A stretch of 37,061 nucleotides of DNA from Scalindua sp964437425 (GCA_964437425.1 CAYTGO010000029.1:1-37061); one strand, 5' to 3'; shown: positions 17,801 through 25,514, counted from the first letter of the stretch. Numbers and translations are program-made. The notes: generated by a model from the sequence alone, not told the origin.

Positions 17801-19616
17801 CTGGATAAGTTATAGCCCGGATGGGCATTTGCTGGCAAGCTGCAACGCCAATACTATATCTATCTGGAATGCAGAGAGTGGTATTAAAGTGATTGATATT
17901 GAAACAGGCTGTGAGATTACTACCAACCCTGTTTTCAGTTCGGACGGCTCAGTGGTTTCTGTCGCTACATATTACAGAAAAAGTATAGAGTTCTGGAATT
18001 CCCAGACAGGTCAGCACATTGGTGGCCTGCCCCAGCATCCTGACTATATACCGGATCTGGCATTTAAACCTGATGGCAGTATGCTGGCGACCGTCTGTTA
18101 TGATGGAATGATTCGGTTCTGGAACGCAATGACCGGGGAGCTTATTACATCCATTAGTTCGCCAGATGAGAAGGGGACTTCCGTTGCGTATAGCCCGGAC
18201 GGTAAGTCTATGGCAGCCGGAACAGAGCATGGCTCAATAGCGGTCATGAATATGGAATCTGGCGATGTCAGAGATATAGGTGAAAAGAGCGGTAATAAGG
18301 TTCATAAAATGGCCTTTAGCCCGGATGGGAAAGTACTGGCAGTTGCTGAGGAATATATAGAATATGCGGATTGGTCGATCAGGATATTGAATGTAGAGAC
18401 AGCTGAAAATATAAAAGAGATCTCCTCCTGTTCCAGTGATATTACAGACATTGAATTCAGTCCGGATGGTAAGTGGCTGGCAACTGCAGGAGATGATCAG
18501 ATAATCAGGATTATGAGTACTGAGGATTGGAATGAAGTATATCAGATTTGTGGACACACTCAAAAAGTATGGTCCATTGCGTTTCATCCTGAAGGTGCTG
18601 TCCTTGCCGCCGCAGACAATGAATCGAAAATTCATCTCTGGTCACCACAAATCCTGATAGATCGTAATCTTTTCTGGATCGGCAGGTTGTCGGATAAGGA
18701 TAGTTACGACCCTCCTGTATACCTGCCGGTTGAGACAATGCCGCTTAAAGGTAATACTGCCGCAGTGGGGGCCCTTGTGTTCCATCCTGATGGTAAAAGT
18801 GTTGTTTCAACAGGGGTTGATAAAAGTATCAGGGTTTGGGATTTGGAATCCGGGAGCGAGGTTCAGACTTTTACAGGCCATACTGGTTGGGTAGGAAGCC
18901 TCTCCTTTTATCCGGACTTAAACAGATTTGCAACTGCAGGCGCAGATGGAACCGTTCGTTTCTGGGATCTTGAATCAAGTAGTAGTGAGCGGCAACTTCC
19001 CTCTATAACCGGTATTGTCGGGTTGCTCATTATACATCCGGATGGCAAACGTTTTTTTGAAGGTGGGGAGGATAAAATTGTCAGGATTCGTGATCTGGTA
19101 ACAGGGGACACATTACAGGAATTTAAGGGTCACGGTGAAGTGGTTACTTCCGGAGCTCTGTCGCCGGATGGAACTGTATTGGTAAGTGCTGACGCATTGG
19201 GAAAGATTCGAATCTGGGAGGTCGAAACAGGTACTGAACTATTTATGCTGGATAAGCATTATAGTGCAGTTAACTCTATCGCTTTTTCTCCGGATGGTAG
19301 TCGTTTCTGCTCTTCATCAGGAGAAGGCAGTGTCAAGGTATGGGATGTGAAGTCCGGTAAACTTGAGACAACCTTTTATGGAAGCGGTGAGACAGTCTAC
19401 CGGGCTCTCTTTTCTCCGGATGGGGAAAAAGTCATATTTTCAGGAGCCGACAAGATGATTCGAATCTGCGACCTGGCGTCAGAATCAGAGATTATTCATC
19501 TGGTCGGGCATACGTCACCCGTATGGAATATTGTGCTCAGCCCGGACGGCAGGAAGATTGTGTCGGGAGATCTAAAGGGTAAGATATACATCTGGGATTA
19601 TCCCGGAGAGTTATAA
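14829..19616 (+). CDS. Secreted HEAT-repeat and double WD40 protein
   Basis: Encodes 1595 residues. The ATG lies inside the end of the preceding gene. A signal peptide (1-25) precedes a beta-rich domain (about 30-280: LRYGWQKGDNIIINTETSS, then MAFPRLPEAAVGVGDTWSVE) resembling DUF6263-type extracytoplasmic domains. Residues about 320-860 are HEAT repeats (VRIAAIETLISHRRG, VRRAAVQAFMLEGF, LRASAAQTLGQIGAVDYVEE). A linker leads to 14 WD40 units from about 985 to the end, counted by their SPDG-type turns, enough for two seven-bladed propellers. WD40 and HEAT domains bind other proteins, and no enzyme motif is visible. It may be the hub of the cluster, but that is inference. Confidence 0.9.
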   Translation: MNKQLFAKLFYVVIVLAVMSSISVSEETGNHTLRYGWQKGDNIIINTETSSKTANYDNQTKEVNIVNNVKVISYQLVVTKVDEHGTAEIEVRANKLKVHIFVNNELAMTVGTGEYHSGEWKVLGEFFNIMQEFSYRVTVNNRGKVRKVRGLEEFGDLIRDWLEKHEPDREKRAQFDVVLEGVTDERNIKGVLNMAFPRLPEAAVGVGDTWSVELTIPMEIESDMIITQEFELTSLPSDSKGYGIKGSNQRAFSSNRENLRLEITEQESVISGFLDTVSCLPSTYSVSDKSMNKLFMDGKYIKDSDEEYSLSTGAITRDLLSGWLDGFDSSDEGIKKRAVEGIMLILYSGDVDWKIQAIEGIRGDPEAYSYELHKAVEYRLIALLEDKDPGVRIAAIETLISHRRGIFEISKLGRQGSDEQKLAVVKALGITRHECSFDDVIIAQLKSENSLLCTEAIRALVTLAGHCWKPQDEELNEYCSVILPLLKHSDKVVRRDAVVALADLQYKELFSVIEPLLKDESPDVRRAAVQAFMLEGFDVHISSLIPLLKDDDIKIRLNVIWMVVHTKAVALADELISIAKGQDLENSVNEGVMQRDEAQRIQRAAIRALGYLEQDSYADEVAGFLASEHLSLRNAAIFALGKMKATEYADEIAPSLSGDTNYLRASAAQTLGQIGAVDYVEEVAGLLNDENYIVLENAIKALGEMQDATVAPQLAGALKHQLDSVRQAGAMTLIKLGGEGSLEVFKEVNSDEVHLFCSDIVDYLYSQKGKEYIPFLAVFLDDSNSSLRSKAIKKVGEVDPHAYKSYFIEGLKSEDGEVRAWSGIALVEIAKKELVPPGVKTDIFELIQSLVYYGDDPEKRAERAYSKLTSVAEYIKNMKTVGEKYHYEENLEIRHSADRDVLEAPDRWEHAYEDLKYYRNDEDGSKSEISWMRHTPVEIKEEGIENGEQSIASDEQSLATIIDPEQKTPDDGGIVQEFPGYRTIPSQNLVSWISYSPDGHLLASCNANTISIWNAESGIKVIDIETGCEITTNPVFSSDGSVVSVATYYRKSIEFWNSQTGQHIGGLPQHPDYIPDLAFKPDGSMLATVCYDGMIRFWNAMTGELITSISSPDEKGTSVAYSPDGKSMAAGTEHGSIAVMNMESGDVRDIGEKSGNKVHKMAFSPDGKVLAVAEEYIEYADWSIRILNVETAENIKEISSCSSDITDIEFSPDGKWLATAGDDQIIRIMSTEDWNEVYQICGHTQKVWSIAFHPEGAVLAAADNESKIHLWSPQILIDRNLFWIGRLSDKDSYDPPVYLPVETMPLKGNTAAVGALVFHPDGKSVVSTGVDKSIRVWDLESGSEVQTFTGHTGWVGSLSFYPDLNRFATAGADGTVRFWDLESSSSERQLPSITGIVGLLIIHPDGKRFFEGGEDKIVRIRDLVTGDTLQEFKGHGEVVTSGALSPDGTVLVSADALGKIRIWEVETGTELFMLDKHYSAVNSIAFSPDGSRFCSSSGEGSVKVWDVKSGKLETTFYGSGETVYRALFSPDGEKVIFSGADKMIRICDLASESEIIHLVGHTSPVWNIVLSPDGRKIVSGDLKGKIYIWDYPGEL

Positions 19617-19655
19617 TTATGTGTTGATGCTTACAATTTTTGAAGGAGAAGCATT

Positions 19656-20495
19656 GTGATGATAAGATTTGCATGTTGTTTTAATGGAAAGGCAATCCAG
19701 ACTCTGCTTGTGGCTCTATTGTATGGGACACTCTTTTTGGCTGTAAATGCTTTTGGAGAAAATGATGGCGAATGTATAGAAGGTGACTGTGGTAATGGAC
19801 AGGGAATATATTTATGGGCTAATGGGAATAAGTATGAGGGGTCATTTAAGGACGGCAGGGCGCATGGTGAAGGGACATCTGCCTGGCCAGATGGAGAGGG
19901 GTATGTTGGGTCGTGGAGCAATGGCCTGATGCATGGAGAAGGCGTTTATACATATCCTGATGGCACAGAGTATGTTGGGTCGTTCAAAAATGACAGGATG
20001 GATGGAGAGGGGATATGTACATATCCCAATGGAGATAAGTATGCCGGATCATGGAAAAGCGGCAAGGAGAACGGTAAAGGAGTATACACACGTGTTGACG
20101 GGGCCGAGTATGTAGGGTCGTGGAAGGACGGCTATCAGCATGGAGAAGGTGTATACACATCTACGGGCATGAAAAAGTATATTGGGTCCTGGAAGGATGG
20201 TATGTCTCATGGGGAAGGATCAATGACATGGCCTAATGGCGATACGTATATCGGGTCATGGAAGGACGGTGAGATGCATGGGGAAGGGACATATACATAT
20301 ATCAATGGAGATAAGTATGTCGGGTCATTTAGAAACGACAAAAAGGATGGAATGGGAACCTTCACCTCGGCTGAAGGTAGAAAATATGTCGGGTCGTGGA
20401 AGGATGACAATATGGATGGTGAAGGAACTTTTATCTCGGTTGATGGTGTTAAGCAAGCTGGAACATTTGAAAATGGCGAGTTTATTGCTAAATGA
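19656..20495 (+). CDS. Secreted MORN-repeat protein
   Basis: Encodes 279 residues. AAGGAG at 19643-19648 is 7 nt from the GTG at 19656, and an ATG follows at 19659. I keep the GTG because the paralogue at 24698 has its ATG at the equivalent place after an identical AAGGAGAAGCATT leader. A signal peptide (about 1-34) leads to GECIEGDCGNGQG and then ten 23-residue MORN repeats (YVGSWKDGYQHGEGVYT is typical; the last, QAGTFENGEF, is degenerate). MORN repeats form elongated beta sheets and bind lipids or proteins. It lies 39 nt after the WD40 gene and before a protein that ends in the same repeat type. Confidence 0.9.
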   Translation: MMIRFACCFNGKAIQTLLVALLYGTLFLAVNAFGENDGECIEGDCGNGQGIYLWANGNKYEGSFKDGRAHGEGTSAWPDGEGYVGSWSNGLMHGEGVYTYPDGTEYVGSFKNDRMDGEGICTYPNGDKYAGSWKSGKENGKGVYTRVDGAEYVGSWKDGYQHGEGVYTSTGMKKYIGSWKDGMSHGEGSMTWPNGDTYIGSWKDGEMHGEGTYTYINGDKYVGSFRNDKKDGMGTFTSAEGRKYVGSWKDDNMDGEGTFISVDGVKQAGTFENGEFIAK

Positions 20496-20550
20496 ACAGC
20501 GCCAGCTCTATGCTCTCCGGTTCAATCGGTAAAATGATGTCCACCGCCTG

Positions 20551-20571
20551 TCCGCCAGCCTGTTAGGCGGA
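20551..20571 (+). terminator. Possible terminator hairpin after MORN gene
   Basis: TCCGCC (20551-20556) and GGCGGA (20566-20571) form a 6-bp GC-rich stem with a 9-nt loop, 56 nt after the MORN stop codon. No T tract follows, so rho-independent termination is not convincing. It may equally belong to the dispersed intergenic repeat. Confidence 0.25.
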
Positions 20572-20651
20572 GACAAAAAGCGCTCCCCGGACTGGAAAGC
20601 GCCGAGGACGAGTAAAAGGCGAGGACAAGACACAGATAAATACAGATTAAG

Positions 20652-20807
20652 GGATTTATGATTGAAAAGGCTAATAACAGATGTCAAAGCTCAATATTAA
20701 TCCTTTAACTTTAGTTCACTTTAGGCACTTTGATCTTTAGCTCACTTGTTTTATTTAGTCACTTTAGTTCACTTCACACTTTAGTCACTTAGTTTACTTA
20801 GCCATGG
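20652..20807 (+). repeat. Dispersed intergenic repeat, copy 1
   Basis: The 20496-20820 gap holds no gene. It contains a block, 20652-20700 (starting GGATTTATGATTG, with GGCTAATAACA and TGTCAAAGCTCAATAT), an iterated tract of CTTTAGTTCACTTTA/CTTTAGTCACTT words, and CACTTAGTTTACTTAGCCATGG at 20786-20807. All parts recur at 25315-25450 in a different order. The ATG inside CCATGG (20804) is not in frame with the CHAT gene. Confidence 0.75.
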
Positions 20808-20820
20808 ATTGGTTTATAAC

Positions 20821-23800
20821 ATGAAAAAATATCTGCTACGCATTTTAATCACATCAATATCCTTACCTGTATTATTTGGCACTTCACTCATTTATGCTCA
20901 AAGCCACCAGCTTGCAGATCAATATTTTATAGAAGCTCAGGAGTTAGAGAAACAGGGTAAATATCTTGAGGCCGGAGAGATGTCTGAGAAGTCGGTACAG
21001 GCAGAAAGGGAGAGTTCCAGTCCAAGAATGGATGTCCTGGCATCAGAGCTGAATCAGGCCGGTTCTTATTATTACCTGGTAGGTCAGTATGATAAGGCGA
21101 TTGGATATTATAAAGAGGCTTTGGAGATTGATGAAGAGTTAGAGAATGAAGCTGGTATAGCCAGAGATCTCAACAGCCTTGGTATGGTCTACAATTCGTG
21201 GGACCAATATGATAAGGCCATCAACTGTTTTGAAGAGGCTCTGGAGATAGACAGGATTCTGGGAATGGAGGCTGAAACTGCCGAGTGTCTTAACAATATC
21301 GGCCTGGTTTATGACTCATGGGGTCACTATGACAGGGCAATTGAATATTATGAAGAGGCTTTGGTTATTGATAAAGGATTAGAGAATGAGGCTGGTATTG
21401 CCACTTCACTTAACAATATAGGTATGGTTTATAACGCCTGGGGCAAGTATGACAAGGCCATCACTTACTTTGAAGAGGCGTTGAACAATAGTTTGGGGCA
21501 AGATGATCAAGTGGCGATAACGCTTAACAATATTGGCTATGTTTACGATGCCTGGGGTCAGTATGACAAGGCTATTGAGTATTACGAAAAGGCTTTGGCC
21601 ATTGATAAAAGATTAGGGAGGGAAGCTAGTGTCGCTGAAACTCTTAATAATATTGGTATGGTATACGACTCCTATGGCTTATACGACAAAGCCATCACCT
21701 ATTTTGAAGAGGCTCTGGCTGAAAACGAAAGAATGGGAATAGACTACCAGGTAGCGACAAATCTTAACAATATCGGTTCTGCCTGTAACTCGGTGGGCCA
21801 TTATGACAAGGCGATTGAGTATTATGAAGAGGCATTGAATATTGATAAGAGATTAGGTAGAAAAGCTGATATCGCCTTAGATCTAAACAATATCGGTGCT
21901 GTTTACAATTCACAGGGAGAGTATAAGACGGCAATCAGATATTATATTGAATCAATAGCAATAATTGAAGAGCTTCGTAAGACTGCAACCGGAGATGTTC
22001 GAATGGATTATCTGGCCAGTCAAATAGTTACATACCAGGGGCTGACTTCTGCTTATATCAGGGATTCTAATATCTCCTCCGCTTTTCAGACTATTGAACT
22101 CAGCAGGGCAAAACTCTTGACAGAGAGACTTTCGGGTGATGAATCGGAGATAAGATTGCCGGAGGCAAGTGATATTCAGCATTCAATTGGAAAAGATACA
22201 GTGGTCATTGTTTACGCAAATGTTGGCTGGGAAGATATGGTTCAGATTACTATTTCAAGTGATGAGATTACCGGTAAGGAGGTATCTGTCAAATCCTTTA
22301 TTCAGTCAGCAATTGCCAGTTATGAAGAACCGATAATGAACCTGCTGGAGAATCAACGTGGTGTTGAAGTAGTTAAGAAGACGCCATTTTATACAGGCAA
22401 AGTTGAGACAATGAGTGATTTTGATAATATAATAAATTATTACCGTTCGCTGATAATGAATAGAGTGTCAGAAGATGCAAGAGGAGTAGAAGTAGTGGGC
22501 ATTGAAAAATTTAAAAGAGTGCATATGGAAAAAACCGGCGAACTTTCAAGATCTCTTTACGAACTGCTCATAGGTCCGCTGGATTCACAGATCAAGGATA
22601 AGAAGAACCTGATTATTGTTCCTGACGGCATTCTTGCTTTCGTTCCTTTTGAAACACTTATAGATAGAGACGGAAAATACCTGGTAGAGGAGTATCGTGT
22701 GAGTTATGTCCAGTCTATGGGTACACGTGAATTGATCAGGAAACGGGAGTACAGAGAAGACCGAAAACCGCTGTTGGCATTTGGAGGTGCAGTCTATGAC
22801 GAGATTTCGTATGACCTGGAAATGGTAGAGAATGAGAGGCAGCTGGGATATCTGGCAAGAAACCTCCGGCAAGACCTGGAGGAAGAGAGGGCTGTTGAAG
22901 TTGTTTACAGTACGCTTGGAGTTGGGTCATGGAAAAATCTACCCGGTACGTTAAGTGAGGTCAGGAACATAAAGAGAGTGGTCAAAAAATCGGATATCTT
23001 TACAGGAACCAATGTTTCGGAGAAGAACATAAAAGAGCTCTCTGCAAACGGGACATTGTCAGACTACAAGGTACTCCACTTTGCTACTCACGGCCTGGCG
23101 GTACCTGAGATACCTGAGCTTTCAGCGGTTGTTCTGTCCCAGTTTAAGGATAATCGTGGCAGAGAAGATGGTTATCTGCGTATGGGAGAGATTGCAAGCC
23201 TGGATATAGAGGCTGACCTGGTAAATCTGTCTGCGTGTGATACAGGGTTGGGCAGGATATTTGGTGGTGAAGGTGTTGTCGGTCTTACACAATCCTTTCT
23301 GATAGCCGGTGCGAATGCTGTCTCTGTGTCGTTGTGGAGAGTGGAAGATAAGTCGACATCACAGTTTATGGTATCTATGTACGGTATGGTACAGGATAAG
23401 GACATAAAATATGTAGCTGCCGTGACAGAGGTGAAGCGCAGTTTTATAGATGGATCTTTTGGTGAGGAGTACAGGGCACCATATTACTGGGCACCGTTTG
23501 TCTATTATGGAAGAGACTATGAGGGTATTAAAGAGAAAAAGGAATTTGTGGCAGAAAGGCCAGAGCCTGAAAAAATAAAGCCTTCTCCCGGGAATGACGG
23601 AACTGGATTACAGGATAGCCCGGGCTCTACTGTTCGAAGAGAGCCTTTAAACATTCGCATACAGACGAGAACATATGATAATGGTGAATATACAGGTGAG
23701 TATGAGGATGACAAGAGGCATGGACAGGGAACATATATCTGGCATGATGGTCTTAAGTATGTGGGTGAGTGGAAGGATGATAAGATGAGTGGTCAGGGAA

Positions 23801-24558
23801 TAAAGACATGGCCTGAAGGAGATAAATATGTTGGTACATTCAGGGATTACAAGATGGATGGTCATGGAACGTATACTCTGCCCGATGGTACAAAGTATGT
23901 CGGAGAATGGAAAGACGATAAGCTGGGCGGTCAGGGAACAAAAATCTCTCCTGATGGAGATAAGTATACAGGCGCTTTTAAGGATTACGCGATGGAAGGC
24001 TATGGAACATATAACAGCTCAGATGGCAATAAGTATGCAGGAGAGTGGAGGTCGGACAAGAGACATGGCCAGGGAACGTATACCGGTAATGATGGTGACG
24101 AGTACGCAGGTGGATGGGAAAATGATGAGATGTCCGGGTATGGGACAAGGACCTGGACTGATGGTAATAAATATACCGGAGAGTGGAGTGGTGGTAAGAT
24201 GAATGGCCAGGGTACCTTCGTATGGGCTGATAGTACTAAGTATGTAGGTGAATGGAAGGATGACGAAATGTATGGTTATGGAACAAAGACGTGGACTAAT
24301 GGTGAAAAGTATGTAGGCGAATGGAAGAATTTCGGAATGGAAGGCTATGGAACATATAACTGGCCGGATGGAGGCAAGTATGTTGGAGAATGGAAGGACA
24401 CTAGAATGCATGGGCAGGGGACAAGGACATGGGCTGATGGGGGCAAGTATGTGGGTGAATATAATAATGACATTGAATCCGGAGGCTGGTATTATTGGCC
24501 AGACGGCAGAAAAGAGTGGAGTTATAAGGATACACAGGGGAATTGGGTTAGTGAGTAG
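20821..24558 (+). CDS. Secreted TPR-CHAT-MORN protein (putative cysteine protease)
   Basis: Encodes 1245 residues from the ATG at 20821; an in-frame TTG four codons earlier lacks support. A signal peptide (1-26, LIYAQ) precedes eight TPRs at 38-40-residue spacing (90-390; YDKAIEYYEEALNIDKRLGR is typical). A CHAT domain (about 560-900) follows, with LHFATHG giving His757 and VNLSACDTGLG giving Cys806. These match the His/Cys dyad of CHAT proteases, which are caspase/separase-like. After a proline-rich linker (910-950), twelve MORN repeats run at exact 23-residue spacing from 957 to about 1232. Known CHAT enzymes include HetF-related proteins and the CRISPR-linked Craspase. The exported form with a MORN tail is unusual. 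The protease activity is inferred from motifs. Confidence 0.92.
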   Translation: MKKYLLRILITSISLPVLFGTSLIYAQSHQLADQYFIEAQELEKQGKYLEAGEMSEKSVQAERESSSPRMDVLASELNQAGSYYYLVGQYDKAIGYYKEALEIDEELENEAGIARDLNSLGMVYNSWDQYDKAINCFEEALEIDRILGMEAETAECLNNIGLVYDSWGHYDRAIEYYEEALVIDKGLENEAGIATSLNNIGMVYNAWGKYDKAITYFEEALNNSLGQDDQVAITLNNIGYVYDAWGQYDKAIEYYEKALAIDKRLGREASVAETLNNIGMVYDSYGLYDKAITYFEEALAENERMGIDYQVATNLNNIGSACNSVGHYDKAIEYYEEALNIDKRLGRKADIALDLNNIGAVYNSQGEYKTAIRYYIESIAIIEELRKTATGDVRMDYLASQIVTYQGLTSAYIRDSNISSAFQTIELSRAKLLTERLSGDESEIRLPEASDIQHSIGKDTVVIVYANVGWEDMVQITISSDEITGKEVSVKSFIQSAIASYEEPIMNLLENQRGVEVVKKTPFYTGKVETMSDFDNIINYYRSLIMNRVSEDARGVEVVGIEKFKRVHMEKTGELSRSLYELLIGPLDSQIKDKKNLIIVPDGILAFVPFETLIDRDGKYLVEEYRVSYVQSMGTRELIRKREYREDRKPLLAFGGAVYDEISYDLEMVENERQLGYLARNLRQDLEEERAVEVVYSTLGVGSWKNLPGTLSEVRNIKRVVKKSDIFTGTNVSEKNIKELSANGTLSDYKVLHFATHGLAVPEIPELSAVVLSQFKDNRGREDGYLRMGEIASLDIEADLVNLSACDTGLGRIFGGEGVVGLTQSFLIAGANAVSVSLWRVEDKSTSQFMVSMYGMVQDKDIKYVAAVTEVKRSFIDGSFGEEYRAPYYWAPFVYYGRDYEGIKEKKEFVAERPEPEKIKPSPGNDGTGLQDSPGSTVRREPLNIRIQTRTYDNGEYTGEYEDDKRHGQGTYIWHDGLKYVGEWKDDKMSGQGIKTWPEGDKYVGTFRDYKMDGHGTYTLPDGTKYVGEWKDDKLGGQGTKISPDGDKYTGAFKDYAMEGYGTYNSSDGNKYAGEWRSDKRHGQGTYTGNDGDEYAGGWENDEMSGYGTRTWTDGNKYTGEWSGGKMNGQGTFVWADSTKYVGEWKDDEMYGYGTKTWTNGEKYVGEWKNFGMEGYGTYNWPDGGKYVGEWKDTRMHGQGTRTWADGGKYVGEYNNDIESGGWYYWPDGRKEWSYKDTQGNWVSE
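21060..21990 (+). repeat. 120-bp tandem coding repeats (TPR array)
   Basis: Eight tandem units of about 120 bp encode the TPR array of the CHAT protein; one unit is 114 bp. They share strings such as CTTAACAATATNGG and TATGACAAGGC. The arrangement reflects repeat-protein evolution by duplication and does not form a CRISPR array. Confidence 0.8.
23689..24516 (+). repeat. 69-bp tandem coding repeats (MORN array)
   Basis: Twelve units of exactly 69 bp encode the MORN tail of the CHAT protein, with recurring words such as AAGTATGT and GGAGAATGGAAGGA. The lack of any length change across twelve units indicates strong constraint on the 23-residue period. Confidence 0.85.
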
Positions 24559-24634
24559 TAAGTAGTAAGTAGTAAGTAGTAAGTAGTAAGTAGTGAGGAG
24601 TAAGTAGTGAGGAGTGAGGAGTGAGGAGTAAGGG
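24551..24634 (+). repeat. 7-bp microsatellite (VNTR), 12 units
   Basis: Twelve consecutive 7-mers of the types GTAAGTA and GTGAGGA run for 84 bp. The first unit begins inside the CHAT gene and supplies its TAG stop codon (24556-24558); a TAA follows at once. Such tracts vary in length by replication slippage. Confidence 0.9.
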
Positions 24635-24697
24635 GTGCCTGAACTGTTGGTAAGAAGCCTATACGTGCTTTTGGATCTTGTTGAAAGGAGAAGCATT

Positions 24698-25261
24698 ATG
24701 AGAGTAAGATCAGCATGCAGTATAAACAGAAAAGTACTTTTTCTTCTGCTTATGACACTATTGTCCGGAACCCTCTTTCTAAATATGAGAGCATTCGGTG
24801 AGGATGCGGGAGAGTGTATAGAAGGTGATTGTAGTAATGGCCATGGAATAATGGCCTGGGCAGATGGAAGAAAGTATGTAGGTATGTGGGAAAATAACAT
24901 GCATAATGGCCAGGGAACACATACATGGCCGGATGGTGAGATATATAAAGGTGAGTGGAAGAATGACGCCCGTCATGGTGCCGGGACATATACATGGTCT
25001 GATGGGACGAGATATGTAGGAGAGTGGAGGGATGATGCGCGTAATGGCCACGGAATGGAAACAACTCCTGATGGAACCAAGTATGTGGGTGAGTGGAAGG
25101 ATGACATGCAGCACGGCCAGGGAACATATACATGGCCTGATGGGCTCAGTTATACAGGTGAGTGGGAAGAAAACCTGCAGAATGGTCAGGGAACACTTAC
25201 GTTACCTGACGGGAGCAGGTATGCAGGAGAGTGGAAGGATGGTGAGCCGTATGGAGAGTGA
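24698..25261 (+). CDS. Secreted MORN-repeat protein, second copy
   Basis: Encodes 187 residues from the ATG at 24698, preceded by AAGGAG with 7-nt spacing. The frame is open 21 codons further upstream but there is no better start. Leader DNA (AAGGAGAAGCATT), signal peptide and the first mature block (GECIEGDCSNGHG, against GECIEGDCGNGQG) match the MORN protein at 19656-20495, so the two are paralogues. Six 23-residue MORN repeats follow (YVGEWKDDMQHGQGTYTWPD is typical), closer in wording to the MORN tail of the CHAT protein than to the first paralogue. It lies 139 nt after the CHAT gene. The two MORN proteins may be binding partners of the CHAT protein, as inferred from context. Confidence 0.88.
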   Translation: MRVRSACSINRKVLFLLLMTLLSGTLFLNMRAFGEDAGECIEGDCSNGHGIMAWADGRKYVGMWENNMHNGQGTHTWPDGEIYKGEWKNDARHGAGTYTWSDGTRYVGEWRDDARNGHGMETTPDGTKYVGEWKDDMQHGQGTYTWPDGLSYTGEWEENLQNGQGTLTLPDGSRYAGEWKDGEPYGE

Positions 25262-25269
25262 ACTAAAGT

Positions 25270-25291
25270 GAGGAAACGAGTTGCGAGTTGC
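25270..25291 (+). repeat. Dispersed GAGGAAACGAGTTGC repeat, copy 1
   Basis: GAGGAAACGAGTTGCGAGTTGC, followed by further GTTGC/GAGTT iterations to 25310. Related copies are at 28806-28827 on the minus strand and 37040-37061 on the plus strand. Confidence 0.7.
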
Positions 25292-25314
25292 AAGTTACAG
25301 GTTGCGAGTTTAGG

Positions 25315-25450
25315 CACTTAGTTTACTTAGCCATGGGCAATACGTGGGATTTACGATTGGAAAGGCTAATAACAAATGTCAAAGCTCAATATAATACTTT
25401 GACCACCATAACTTTAGTCACTTTAGTTCACTTTAAACTTTAGCTCACTT
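25315..25450 (+). repeat. Dispersed intergenic repeat, copy 2 (rearranged)
   Basis: CACTTAGTTTACTTAGCCATGG (25315-25336) comes first here, and the GGGATTTACGATTGGAAAGG block with TGTCAAAGCTCAATAT follows from 25346. CTTTAGTCACTTTAGTTCAC words come next. The order of the two blocks is reversed relative to 20652-20807. A CTTTGCGTCTTTGCGGTGA string at 25469-25487 ends the non-coding part before the next gene. Confidence 0.7.
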
Positions 25451-25514
25451 ATTTATTACTCGGCGCTCTTTGCGTCTTTGCGGTGAGAAAAAATTATCCA
25501 GCGGAGGAGGGCCA

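Noticed and set aside
21060..21990. 120-bp repeats that could suggest a CRISPR or satellite array
   Set aside because: They encode TPR units and vary as protein-coding repeats do.
23689..24516. Regular 69-bp repeats that could suggest a CRISPR array
   Set aside because: The units are in-frame 23-codon MORN repeats with no unique spacers.
24019..24900. 293-residue minus-strand ORF opposite the MORN region
   Set aside because: It is the antisense of the MORN repeats and the microsatellite; low-complexity, repetitive and without a start signal.
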